Origin: Cellulomonas chengniuliangii
GTDB taxonomy: Bacteria > Actinomycetota > Actinomycetes > Actinomycetales > Cellulomonadaceae
Direction of reading: 5' to 3'
DNA length: 64,000 nucleotides
NCBI RefSeq assembly: GCF_024508335.1
Contig: NZ_CP101988.1
Location: forward strand, 310,001 to 374,000
The notes below the pieces were generated by a model that saw only the letters and a list, made by a program, of their open reading frames with translations, was not told where the DNA came from and searched no databases. Positions 7,114-15,260 of the stretch are shown one piece after another. The position numbers were made by a program, and so were the translations under genes. Position 1 is the first letter of the stretch. The number at the start of each line of letters is the position of its first letter.

Positions 7114-8040
7114 ATGAGTGAACAGGTGCGCATCGGCGTGGTTCTGCTGCCGCAGGACCGGTGGAGCGTGGCGCGCGAGCGCTGGCAGCGTGCGGAGGAC
7201 TACGGCTTCGACCACGCGTGGACCTACGACCACCTGGCGTGGCGGTCGCTCGCGGACGAGCCCTGGTTCGCGACGGTTCCGCTGCTCGCCGCGGCGGCGG
7301 CTGTGACCGACCGGATCGGGCTGGGAACCTGGGTGGCGTCGCCGAACTTCCGCCACCCGGTGCCGTTCGCGAAGGACGTGCTGGGGCTGGACGACATCAG
7401 CGGCGGCCGGTTCCTGCTCGGGCTGGGCGCCGGCGGGGAGGGGCTCGACGCGTCGGTGCTGGGCCCGCCGCTGCCTCGCGGCGTGCGGACGCGGCGGTTC
7501 GAGGAGTTCGTCGGCCTGCTCGACGGCCTGCTCAGGCGCCCGGTCACCGAGCACGTCGGGGAGTTCTACGAGGCGCACGACGCCCGGATGCTGCCCGGCA
7601 CCCTGGCCCGCCCGCGGGTCCCGTTCGTCGTGGCGGCCAACGGCCCCCGCACCATGCGGCTCGCCGCGCGGCACGGCCAGGGCTGGGCCACGTACGGCCC
7701 GTCGTTCGGGCCGGAGGACACCGACCTGCCCCCGGCGCGGGCGCAGGAGCGCTGGTGGGCGGGGCTGGCGGGCATGGTCGCCGATTTCGACGACGTGCTG
7801 GCGGCCGTGCGCGCCGAGGAAGGTCCCGACGTGGGGCCGCAGCGTCGCTACCTGAGCCTGGACGGCGCCCCGCTGTACTCGCTGGGCTCGCTGGACCTGC
7901 TGATCGAGGGGGTGCAGCGGGCGTCGGCCCTGGGGTTCACCGACGTGGTGGTGCACTGGCCGCGCCAGAGCGGCATCTACGCCGGCTCGGAGCGTGTGCT
8001 GGAGCAGGCCGCCGGGCGGCTGCCCGAGCTGCGCAGGTAG
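7114..8040 (+). CDS. LLM-class flavin-dependent oxidoreductase
   Basis: This 308-residue luciferase-like TIM-barrel protein begins RIGVVLLPQDRW. It has the typical YGFDHAWTYDHL motif (about 29-40), LLAAAAAVTDRIGLGTWV (about 60-77), and a GRFLLGLGAGGEG loop (about 103-115). These are features of bacterial-luciferase-family monooxygenases that use F420 or FMN. The SNFRHPVPFAKD segment (about 79-90) is typical of the F420-type branch, but cofactor choice cannot be settled from sequence alone. It is monocistronic and convergent with galE, with only six bases between stops. Confidence 0.88.
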   Translation: MSEQVRIGVVLLPQDRWSVARERWQRAEDYGFDHAWTYDHLAWRSLADEPWFATVPLLAAAAAVTDRIGLGTWVASPNFRHPVPFAKDVLGLDDISGGRFLLGLGAGGEGLDASVLGPPLPRGVRTRRFEEFVGLLDGLLRRPVTEHVGEFYEAHDARMLPGTLARPRVPFVVAANGPRTMRLAARHGQGWATYGPSFGPEDTDLPPARAQERWWAGLAGMVADFDDVLAAVRAEEGPDVGPQRRYLSLDGAPLYSLGSLDLLIEGVQRASALGFTDVVVHWPRQSGIYAGSERVLEQAAGRLPELRR

Positions 8041-8046
8041 CGCCGG

Positions 8047-9003
8047 TCAGCGGGCGCGCGCTTCCCAGGCGGACTGGACCATGTCGGCGAGGGTGTGGCG
8101 CATCTTCCAGTCGAGGTCCCGGGCGGCCAGCTCGCCGGAGGCGACGATCCGCGCGGGGTCCCCGGCGCGGCGCGGCGCCACCTCGGGGGTGAACGGGATG
8201 CCGGTGGCGTTGGCCATGGCCGTCATGATCTGCCGCACCGAGACGCCGTCGCCGCTGCCCAGGTTGTAGACGGGCTCCAGGTCGCGTCCGGCGGCCAGGG
8301 CCTGCGCGGCGGCGACGTGGGAGATGGCCAGGTCGGCCACGTGGACGTAGTCGCGCACGCAGGTGCCGTCCGGGGTGGGGTAGTCGTCGCCGTTGATGCG
8401 GGGGGTGCGCCCGGCGACGAGGGCGTCCAGCACCAGCGGGAACAGGTTGTGCGGGCTCGAGTCGAACAGCGCGGGGGAGCCGGACCCCACCACGTTGAAG
8501 TACCGCAACGAGGTGTGGCGCAGGCCGGTGGCGCGGCCCTGGTCGCGCAGCAGCCACTCGCCGATCAGCTTGGACTCGCCGTAGGGGGACTCGGGGGCGG
8601 TGGCCGTCTGCTCGGTCACCAGGTCGGTGTCGGGCGTGCCGTAGACGGCCGCGCTCGAGGAGAACACGATCTTGTCCACGCCCGCGGCGGCCATCCCGGC
8701 GAGGAGGCGGCCCGTGCCGGTGACGTTCTGCTCGTAGGTGTGCAGGGGGCGGTCGACCGAGACCCCGGCGTACTTGAACCCCGCGAGGTGCACCACCCCG
8801 GTGACGCGGTGCTCGGCGAGCGTCGCGGCCACGAGGTCCGTGTCGAGGATGGAGCCGCGGACCAGCGGCACGTCGTCCGGGACGAACTCGGCGTGGCCGC
8901 TGGAGAGGTCGTCGAGGACGACCACCCCGAGGCCGACGCCCTGGAAGGCCTGGACGATGTGCGACCCGATGTAGCCGGCGCCGCCGGTGACCAGCCAGTT
9001 CAT
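8047..9003 (-). CDS. galE: UDP-glucose 4-epimerase
   Basis: GalE interconverts UDP-glucose and UDP-galactose with tightly bound NAD. The 318-residue protein starts with the Rossmann loop TGGAGYIGSH. It keeps the VDDLSSGH-like segment (VLDDLSSGH), the catalytic Ser/Thr region SSSAAVYG, and the YGESK Tyr-x-x-x-Lys. The C-terminal part has YNLGSG and a DTRK-like substrate loop replaced by RRAGDPARIVASGE, as in actinobacterial GalE. The start ATG gives the usual N-terminus although the ribosome-binding site is weak. It is divergent from the carotenoid operon, where Corynebacterium would have the regulator crtR. Confidence 0.92.
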   Translation of the reverse strand: MNWLVTGGAGYIGSHIVQAFQGVGLGVVVLDDLSSGHAEFVPDDVPLVRGSILDTDLVAATLAEHRVTGVVHLAGFKYAGVSVDRPLHTYEQNVTGTGRLLAGMAAAGVDKIVFSSSAAVYGTPDTDLVTEQTATAPESPYGESKLIGEWLLRDQGRATGLRHTSLRYFNVVGSGSPALFDSSPHNLFPLVLDALVAGRTPRINGDDYPTPDGTCVRDYVHVADLAISHVAAAQALAAGRDLEPVYNLGSGDGVSVRQIMTAMANATGIPFTPEVAPRRAGDPARIVASGELAARDLDWKMRHTLADMVQSAWEARAR

Positions 9004-9091
9004 CCCTGCAGCGTACTCGTGGACATTTCGGACCTGCCGAGGGGGCCTGCAGGTGGGAGCCTGGAGGACGCGGCTAGCGTTCCGGATGGTC

Positions 9092-9108
9092 CTCAGTATG
9101 CTGAGCAT
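9092..9108 (+). promoter_or_regulatory. Inverted repeat overlapping a possible -10 of the crt operon
   Basis: CTCAG-TATG-CTGAG (9092-9105) and the overlapping ATGC-TGA-GCAT (9098-9108) lie 24-40 bases upstream of the crtE GTG. The central TATGCT looks like a -10 element, so a bound protein would block initiation. The operator role is inferred; no regulator gene is adjacent. Confidence 0.4.
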
Positions 9109-9131
9109 CTCGGAACCGGGAGAGGGGGACC

Positions 9132-10250
9132 GTGAACGAACAGGTCAGCACCGCTGATGCCCTGACCCGGGACGACGCGAGGGCCGAGCAGACGGCCTTC
9201 GCCAGCCGGGTCGACACCGCGATGGCGGCGACCACCGCTGCGCTCCGCCGGTACCTCGCCGCCCGCGTCGAACGGGCCGGCCACGTCGCCACGCCCTACG
9301 CCCAGCTCTGGGAGGCCCTGGGCGAGCAGGTGGGCGGCAAGTTGATGCGGCCCCGGCTCACCGTCGCGGCCTACCTCGGGCTGGGCGGCACTGACGTCGA
9401 GGCGGTCGCCAGCATCGCCGCCGCCCAAGAGCTCTTGCACACCGCGATGCTCACCCACGACGACCTCATCGACCACGACGAGGTGCGCCGCGGCCGCCCG
9501 AACCTCGCCGGCAGCCACCGCGCCGCGCTCGCCCGAGCGGGCGTCACCGGTCGCGCCGCTGACGACCAGGTGGCCGCCACCGGGCTGCTCGGCGGGGACC
9601 TCGCCCTGGCCTCGGCGTTCGAGCTGGTCGCCTCCGCACCCGTCGACCCCGCTCTGCGGGTGGCCGTCGTCGGGCTGATGGCCCGGTCCATCGGCACCAC
9701 GGTGGCAGGCGAGCTGCTCGACGTGGGCGCCGAGCTGCGCAGCCCCTCCGCCGTCGACGCCCTGAGGATCGCGGAGCTGAAGACCGCCGCCTACTCGTGC
9801 ATCGGGCCGCTCAACGCAGGGGCCGTCCTCGCGCAGGCACCGCCCTCCGCGCACGTGCGCCTCGAGCGGTTCGGCCGCTCGCTGGGCATCGCCTTCCAGC
9901 TCGTCGACGACGACCTCGGTGTGTTCGGGGACCCCGCGCGCACCGGCAAGTCGACGCTCTCCGACCTGCGCGAGGGCAAGCGCACCGAGCTGCTGCGCCT
10001 GACGTACCTCCTCGCGGACGACGCGGGCCGCGCGCTGCTGGACCGTCTGGTGGGCGACCCGTCCCTCGAAGAGGCGGGCGCCGCCCAGGTGCGCGCCGTG
10101 ATGACGGCCTCCGGCGCCCGCGACCGGTCGACGGCCCTGGCCAGCGGAGCCGCGCGCTCCGCACGGGAGGGCGCCCTGCGGACCCTGCCCCAGCCGCTCG
10201 CCGGGTACCTCGCCGCGCTTGTCGACGAGCTCGACGGTCGGGGGAGCTGA
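9132..10250 (+). CDS. crtE: Geranylgeranyl diphosphate synthase (polyprenyl synthetase)
   Basis: CrtE condenses isopentenyl diphosphate onto allylic diphosphates to give the C20 GGPP precursor of phytoene. The 372-residue protein has the first Asp-rich motif HDDLIDHDEVRRGRP (DDxxD at 110-114) and GKLMRPRL near 69-76. The second Asp-rich motif, QLVDDDLGVFGD, lies around 256-267, and GKR follows. The GTG start has a good site (GAGAGGGGGACC). It is the first gene of the crt operon and its stop overlaps the crtB start by one base. Length and order match actinobacterial C50 carotenoid clusters. Confidence 0.92.
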   Translation: MNEQVSTADALTRDDARAEQTAFASRVDTAMAATTAALRRYLAARVERAGHVATPYAQLWEALGEQVGGKLMRPRLTVAAYLGLGGTDVEAVASIAAAQELLHTAMLTHDDLIDHDEVRRGRPNLAGSHRAALARAGVTGRAADDQVAATGLLGGDLALASAFELVASAPVDPALRVAVVGLMARSIGTTVAGELLDVGAELRSPSAVDALRIAELKTAAYSCIGPLNAGAVLAQAPPSAHVRLERFGRSLGIAFQLVDDDLGVFGDPARTGKSTLSDLREGKRTELLRLTYLLADDAGRALLDRLVGDPSLEEAGAAQVRAVMTASGARDRSTALASGAARSAREGALRTLPQPLAGYLAALVDELDGRGS

Positions 10251-11152
10251 TGCAGGAGGCAGCCACGCTGTACGACCGGACCGCCGCCCGGGCCTCCGGG
10301 GTGGTGCTGGCCGGGTACTCGACCTCGTTCGGGCTCGGCTCCAGGCTGCTGGGCAGGCGTGCGCGCCGGGACATCGAGGCGGTCTACGCGCTGGTGCGGA
10401 TCGCCGACGAGGTGGTCGACACGCACCGCGGCGCGGACGCCGGGGCGATGCTCGACGAGCTCGAGGCCCAGACATCCCGCGCACTGGTGTCGGGGTACTC
10501 CACCAACCTCGTGGTCCACGCGTTCGCCGCCGCGGCCGCGCACGCGGGCATCGGCCACGCCGAGATCGACCCCTTCTTCGCGTCGATGCGCGCCGACCTG
10601 ACCGTGCGGGTCCATGACCGGGAGAGCTACGAGCGGTACGTCTACGGCTCCGCCGAGGTGGTCGGGCTCATGTGCCTGGCGGTGTTCCTCAACGCCGACC
10701 GGGCGCCGGGGGAGCCGGTGCGGCGCGCCGACGCCGGGCTGGTGCTCGGCGCGCGGGCTCTGGGCGCCGCGTTCCAGAAGATCAACTTCCTGCGTGACCT
10801 GGGCGCCGACGCCGGGGACCTCGGCAGGTGCTACTTCCCGGGGGTGCAGCCCGGCGCCCTCGACCGGCGCCAACTGGGGGAGATCCTCGCCGAGATCGAG
10901 CACGACCTGCGGGTGGCCCGGGGCGCCCTGCCTCGGCTGCCCCGCCGGGCGCGGCTCGCCGTCGCCGCGACGCTGGGCCTCTACGACACGCTGCTGGCGC
11001 GGCTCGCGGACACACCGCCCGAGGAGCTGCTGGACCGCCGGGTGCGCCTGGGCGGGGCCCGCAAGCTCGCTGTCGTCCTGCGATCGGTGGCGGTCGAGGC
11101 GCGCCTGGGCGGGCACGGCTCCCCGGCGCTGAGCGTGAGGGCAGACGCATGA
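10250..11152 (+). CDS. crtB: Phytoene synthase
   Basis: CrtB joins two GGPP molecules head to head into the C40 phytoene. The 300-residue protein has the trans-isoprenyl diphosphate synthase signatures: the Asp-rich YALVRIADEVVDTH (about 43-56) and the second motif INFLRDLGADAGDLGRCYFP near 176-195. The ATG overlaps the crtE stop by one base. The 3' end overlaps crtI by four bases, so all are translationally coupled. Length fits the family. Confidence 0.93.
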   Translation: MQEAATLYDRTAARASGVVLAGYSTSFGLGSRLLGRRARRDIEAVYALVRIADEVVDTHRGADAGAMLDELEAQTSRALVSGYSTNLVVHAFAAAAAHAGIGHAEIDPFFASMRADLTVRVHDRESYERYVYGSAEVVGLMCLAVFLNADRAPGEPVRRADAGLVLGARALGAAFQKINFLRDLGADAGDLGRCYFPGVQPGALDRRQLGEILAEIEHDLRVARGALPRLPRRARLAVAATLGLYDTLLARLADTPPEELLDRRVRLGGARKLAVVLRSVAVEARLGGHGSPALSVRADA

Positions 11153-12828
11153 GCCGTCGCGTGGTGGTGGTCGGAGGCGGCATCGGAGGGCTCGCCACGG
11201 CGGCCCTGCTCGCCCGCGGCGGGGCGCAGGTGACGCTGCTCGAACGGCACGCGACCCTCGGCGGACGGGTCGGCTCCGCCTCATTCGACGGGTTCCGGTT
11301 CGACACGGGGCCCTCCTGGTACTTCATGCCGGAGGTCGTCGAGCACCTGTTCGCGCTGCTCGGCGAGCGGGTCGAGGACCACCTCGACCTGGTGCGGCTG
11401 GACCCCGCCTACCGCGTGTTCCCCGAGCCGGTCGGGTCCGCGCCGTCCGCGATGCTCGAGGTGACAGGCGACCCCGAGCTCAACTGGAAGGCCTTCGACG
11501 CGCTCGAGCCGGGCGCGGGCGAGGCCATGCGGGCCTACGCGGCGGAGTCGAGCGAGGCCTACCGGACCGCCCTCGACCACTTCCTGTACACGACCTTCCA
11601 GCGCCCCGACCGCGCGATGTCGGCGAGCGTGCTACGGCGCGCCGGGACGCTGGCCCGTCTGCTCACCCAGCCGCTGGCCGACAAGGTGGCGGGCGCCGTC
11701 GAGCACCCGGTGCTGCGCCAGGTCCTCGGCTACCACGCCGTGTTCCTCGGGTCGTCGCCGTACCGCGTGCCCGCCCTGTACTCGCTGATGAGCCACCTCG
11801 ACCTGGTGGACGGCGTGCGCTACCCGCGCGGCGGCATGTACACGCTGATCGAGGCGTTGGAGCGCATCGCCTGCGGCCATGGCGTGCGGATCCGCACGAA
11901 CGCCGACGTCACCGCGATCGAGGTCGAGCCCGCGCCGCGCACCCTGCGGCATCCTCGCCGCACCGGCCAGGCCCGCGGCGTCCGGCTGGCCACCGGGGAG
12001 GTGGTCGCGGCCGACGTGGTCGTCTCCGGGGCAGACCGGCACCACACCGAGACCGCGCTGCTCGGGGCGGCGCACCGCTCGCTGCCCGAGCAGTGGTGGC
12101 GCGACCGCGGGCCGGGGATCTCCGCGATGCTGGTCATGGCCGGCGTCCGCGGCGAGCTGCCCGAACTGGCCCACCACTCGTTGTTCTTCACGCGCGACTG
12201 GACCGGGAACTTCGCGGACATCCTGGGCGACGGGCGCGCCGCGGACCCGTCGACGCTGCGCGTCCCGCCGGTCGCCTCGGCCTACGTCTCCCGGACCACC
12301 GCCACCGACCCGGGCGCGGCCCCGCCCGGCCACGAGAACCTGTTCCTGCTCGTCCCGTTCCCCGCCGACGCGGCGCTGGGCGCGGACGCGGCCTCCCGGG
12401 CGGAGCTCGAGGCCCACGCCGACCGGTTCCTGGACCAGGTGGGCGCCTGGGCGGGCGTCCCCGGGCTGCGCGAGCGGGTCGTCACCCGGCGGGTGGTCGG
12501 GCCGGCGGACTTCGCGCGGGACTTCTCCGCGTGGCGGGGCACCGCGCTCGGCATGGAGCACACCCTGCGCCAGTCGGCGATGTTCCGGCCCGGAGACGCC
12601 TCGCCGCGCGTCCCCAACCTGCTGCACGTGGGAGGTGGCACGATCCCCGGCGTGGGCCTGCCGATGTGCCTGATCAGCGCGGAGCTGGTGGTCAAGCGCC
12701 TGCTCGGCGAGACGTCGCCGCGCCCGCTGCCCACGCCGCTGCGCCACGGCTTCCTCGACGCAGCGCTGCCGGGCGGCCTGTGGTCGCGCCTGGGGCACGC
12801 CGCAGACGTGCCGGGTGGGCGCCGGTGA
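11149..12828 (+). CDS. crtI: Phytoene desaturase (CrtI type)
   Basis: CrtI is an FAD-dependent desaturase that takes phytoene to lycopene through four desaturations. The 559-residue protein starts with the dinucleotide-binding motif VVVVGGGIGGLATAALLARGG. It has the GGRVGSASFDGFRFDTGPSW segment and near the C-terminus the carotenoid-oxidoreductase signature HVGGGTIPGVGLPM. It overlaps crtB by four bases (ATGA), and the start of the next gene overlaps its end. The last 50 residues are slightly longer than usual and Arg/Pro-rich. The number of desaturation steps cannot be read from sequence, but the downstream genes require lycopene. Confidence 0.93.
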   Translation: MSRRVVVVGGGIGGLATAALLARGGAQVTLLERHATLGGRVGSASFDGFRFDTGPSWYFMPEVVEHLFALLGERVEDHLDLVRLDPAYRVFPEPVGSAPSAMLEVTGDPELNWKAFDALEPGAGEAMRAYAAESSEAYRTALDHFLYTTFQRPDRAMSASVLRRAGTLARLLTQPLADKVAGAVEHPVLRQVLGYHAVFLGSSPYRVPALYSLMSHLDLVDGVRYPRGGMYTLIEALERIACGHGVRIRTNADVTAIEVEPAPRTLRHPRRTGQARGVRLATGEVVAADVVVSGADRHHTETALLGAAHRSLPEQWWRDRGPGISAMLVMAGVRGELPELAHHSLFFTRDWTGNFADILGDGRAADPSTLRVPPVASAYVSRTTATDPGAAPPGHENLFLLVPFPADAALGADAASRAELEAHADRFLDQVGAWAGVPGLRERVVTRRVVGPADFARDFSAWRGTALGMEHTLRQSAMFRPGDASPRVPNLLHVGGGTIPGVGLPMCLISAELVVKRLLGETSPRPLPTPLRHGFLDAALPGGLWSRLGHAADVPGGRR

Positions 12829-13148
12829 TAGGCCTCGCGTACCTCGCCGCCCTGCTCGTCTCGCTCGGCGGCCTCGCCCTGCTGGACCGCGCCCACCGGC
12901 TGGCGTTCTGGTCGGACTGGCGGCGCAGCGCGCTGTGCGTCGGCATCGGGGTCGTGGCCTTCCTGGCGTGGGACGGCGCCGGGCTCGCGCTCGGCATCTT
13001 CGCCCGCGGCGACAGCCCGCACATGACCGGGCTGCTGCTGGCGCCCGAGCTGCCCGTCGAGGAGGCGTTCTTCCTGGCGCTCCTCTGCTACCTGGCGCTG
13101 CTCGCGTGGCGCTGGTTCGAGCGGACGGCCGAGGAGCGCGCCCGATGA
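12825..13148 (+). CDS. crtYe: Lycopene cyclase domain subunit, C50 carotenoid epsilon/beta type
   Basis: This is a 107-residue, three-helix integral membrane protein with the signature PELPVEEAFFLALLCYLALL at about 70-89. The PxE(E) motif is essential in the heterodimeric lycopene/C50 cyclases CrtYe/CrtYf of actinobacteria. It acts with the next gene to close the rings of the C50 flavuxanthin-type intermediate. GTG 12825 is used because it overlaps the crtI stop by four bases (GTGA). Whether the rings are epsilon (decaprenoxanthin) or gamma/beta cannot be decided here. Confidence 0.9.
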   Translation: MIGLAYLAALLVSLGGLALLDRAHRLAFWSDWRRSALCVGIGVVAFLAWDGAGLALGIFARGDSPHMTGLLLAPELPVEEAFFLALLCYLALLAWRWFERTAEERAR

Positions 13149-13504
13149 CGAATGCCGTGCTCAACGTCGCCGTGCTCGGCGTCCTGTTCCTCGTGTGCGC
13201 GCCGGTGCTGCGCCGCCTGCGCGCGTGGCCCGTGGTCTGGACGGTGGTGCACCTGCTGGTCCTCACCCTGGTGTTCGACACCCTGATGATCGAGGTGGGC
13301 CTGTACGCCTACGCGCCCTCGAAGATCCTGGGCGTGTACCTGTGGGGCGCGCCCATCGAGGACTTCGCCTACCCGATCGCGGCGGGCATCGGGATGCCCG
13401 TGCTGTGGACGGTGCTGGGACGCCGCCGACGCGCCGCCGACGGGGGCGGCTCGCGGCACGGCGCCAGCGCGACGGGGAGCGCTGCCGACGAGGCCGACCA
13501 GTGA
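13145..13504 (+). CDS. crtYf: Lycopene cyclase domain subunit, second half of the C50 cyclase
   Basis: This 119-residue membrane protein has three helices and the paired motif YLWGAPIEDFAYPIAAGIGM at about 61-80, the second conserved PxED site of CrtY-type heterodimeric cyclases. The tail of about 30 residues is polar, Gly/Ala-rich and probably disordered. It overlaps crtYe by four bases (ATGA) and crtEb by four bases (GTGA), which suits stoichiometric synthesis of two subunits that work only together. Confidence 0.9.
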   Translation: MTNAVLNVAVLGVLFLVCAPVLRRLRAWPVVWTVVHLLVLTLVFDTLMIEVGLYAYAPSKILGVYLWGAPIEDFAYPIAAGIGMPVLWTVLGRRRRAADGGGSRHGASATGSAADEADQ

Positions 13505-14376
13505 GGCAGGTGCTCGCCGCCTCCCGGCCGTTCTCGTGGATCAACACCGCCTACCCGTTCGCCGCCGGGTACGTGGTCGCGACCAGCGGGCGGGTCGACG
13601 CGCTGCTGGTGGTCGGCACCCTGTTCTTCCTGGCCCCGTACAACCTGCTGATGTACGGGGTCAACGACGTCTTCGACTACGAGTCGGACCTGCGCAACCC
13701 CCGCAAGGGCGGCATCGAGGGGGCGCTCGCGGACCCGGCCATGGCGAGGACCGTGCACCGCCGCATCCTGTGGTCGTGCGTCGTGACGACCGTGCCGTTC
13801 GTCGTGTGGCTGCTCGCCCAGGGCTCGGCGGGCGCCGGGGCCACGCTGCTGGTGGTGCTGTTCCTCGTCGTGGCGTACTCGGCCCCCGGGCTGCGGTTCA
13901 AGGAGCGGCCGGTGCTCGACTCGTTCACCTCCGCGATGCACTTCGTCGGGCCGCTGCTGTACGCGCTGGTGCTGGTGGGCGCCGACCTGGCCGCCCGCGA
14001 CGTGTGGCCGGTGCTGGTGGCGTTCGTGCTGTGGGGCATGGCCTCGCACGCGTTCGGGGCGGTGCAGGACGTCCGGGCGGACCGGGAGGGCGGCATCGCC
14101 TCGGTGGCCACCGTCCGGGGCGCCCACGCCACGGTCGTGGCCGCCACCGTGGGGTACCTGCTGGCCGCGGCGACACTGGTCGCGCTGCCGTGGCCGGGCT
14201 GGATCGCCGCCGTGCTGCCCCTGCCGTACGCGCTCAACGCCGCCAGCTTCTGGTCGGTGCGCGATGCGGACTGCGAGCGGGCCAACCAGGGCTGGCGCCG
14301 GTTCTTGTGGCTCAACCTGGTGACGGGGTTCCTCGTGACGATGCTGCTGATCGCCGCCGCCCTCGGCCGCGGCTGA
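13501..14376 (+). CDS. crtEb: Lycopene elongase (UbiA-type prenyltransferase)
   Basis: CrtEb adds two C5 units from DMAPP to lycopene, giving acyclic C50 carotenoids such as flavuxanthin. The 291-residue UbiA-superfamily protein has eight to nine hydrophobic helices. It shows both Asp-rich motifs: YGVNDVFDYESD near 56-67 and QDVRADREGG near 190-199. The GTG start overlaps crtYf by four bases. Its presence directly after crtYe/crtYf is what identifies the pathway as C50, not simple beta-carotene synthesis. It is the last gene of the operon and ends two bases from the convergent surE. Confidence 0.9.
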   Translation: MRQVLAASRPFSWINTAYPFAAGYVVATSGRVDALLVVGTLFFLAPYNLLMYGVNDVFDYESDLRNPRKGGIEGALADPAMARTVHRRILWSCVVTTVPFVVWLLAQGSAGAGATLLVVLFLVVAYSAPGLRFKERPVLDSFTSAMHFVGPLLYALVLVGADLAARDVWPVLVAFVLWGMASHAFGAVQDVRADREGGIASVATVRGAHATVVAATVGYLLAAATLVALPWPGWIAAVLPLPYALNAASFWSVRDADCERANQGWRRFLWLNLVTGFLVTMLLIAAALGRG

Positions 14377-14378
14377 CG

Positions 14379-15146
14379 TCAGCCCGGCGGCCACGTCCCG
14401 ACATCGGGCAGGGCTGCGGTGTCGTCCGAGGTGGGCGGGTTGACCACCGTGAGCGTGGCCCAGCCGCGGGCGAGGAGGGCGGAGTCCGTGTCGTCGTCCG
14501 CGGACGCGTCGGGCTGCGAGTAGGTGACCACCACGTCGCCCCCGTCGCCGACCTCGACGTGCGCCTGGGCCGACCCGAACGGCGCCAGTCGGGCGCGGCG
14601 GATGCCCCGCACCTGGTCGGCGGGCCGGTCGGGCACGTTGAGGTTGAGCACCCGCCCGCCCACGGGCGCGGCGACCACGCCGCGCAGCACCGCCAGGGCG
14701 CAGCGCTCGGCCGTTCCCCAGTGGTCCGGCTGCGGCGAGGCCAGGGACACGGCCAGCCCTTCGATGCCGTGCGTCGCCGCCGTGAACGCCGCCCCCACGG
14801 TGCCCGAGTGCACGACGGCCCGGCCCAGGTTGGGCCCCCGGTTCACGCCCGAGAGCACCAGGTCGGGCGGCAGGCCCAGGCGCCCGCGGGCCGCGGCGAG
14901 GACGATCAACCCGGGCGTGGCGTCCATGGCCAGGCACCGGACCACGTCCGGGACGTCCGGCGCGCGGACGTCCTTCCCGACCAGCCGGTCGTGCCATTCC
15001 GCGCCGACGAGCGAGGCGCTCGACCCGCTCTGGTCATCGCTCGGGGCCGCGACCAGGACCTCCGCTCCGATGGCGAGGGCCGCCCGCGCCAGCAGCGCGA
15101 GCCCAGGCGAGGCGATCCCGTCGTCATTGGTCACCAGCACCCGCAT
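14379..15146 (-). CDS. surE: 5'/3'-nucleotidase SurE
   Basis: SurE is a metal-dependent phosphatase of nucleoside monophosphates and short polyphosphates linked to stationary-phase survival. The 255-residue protein has the diagnostic N-terminal VTNDDGIASPGL with the metal-binding Asp pair. It also has the PSDDQSGSS loop near 36-44 and the second signature SGVNRGPNLGRAVVHSGTV near 105-123. The ATG has GAGGGGGT upstream. Length is normal. It is convergent with crtEb and divergent from the MscS gene. Confidence 0.93.
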   Translation of the reverse strand: MRVLVTNDDGIASPGLALLARAALAIGAEVLVAAPSDDQSGSSASLVGAEWHDRLVGKDVRAPDVPDVVRCLAMDATPGLIVLAAARGRLGLPPDLVLSGVNRGPNLGRAVVHSGTVGAAFTAATHGIEGLAVSLASPQPDHWGTAERCALAVLRGVVAAPVGGRVLNLNVPDRPADQVRGIRRARLAPFGSAQAHVEVGDGGDVVVTYSQPDASADDDTDSALLARGWATLTVVNPPTSDDTAALPDVGTWPPG

Positions 15147-15260
15147 CGCGGACCCCCTCGTTCGGCGATTTACCCGCACCACGCTGGCCCGCCGCCAGCC
15201 CGCCCGCACCCCGGAGCGTGATCTTGACAGACGTCCAGGTGGATTTCTTAGCGTGGAACC

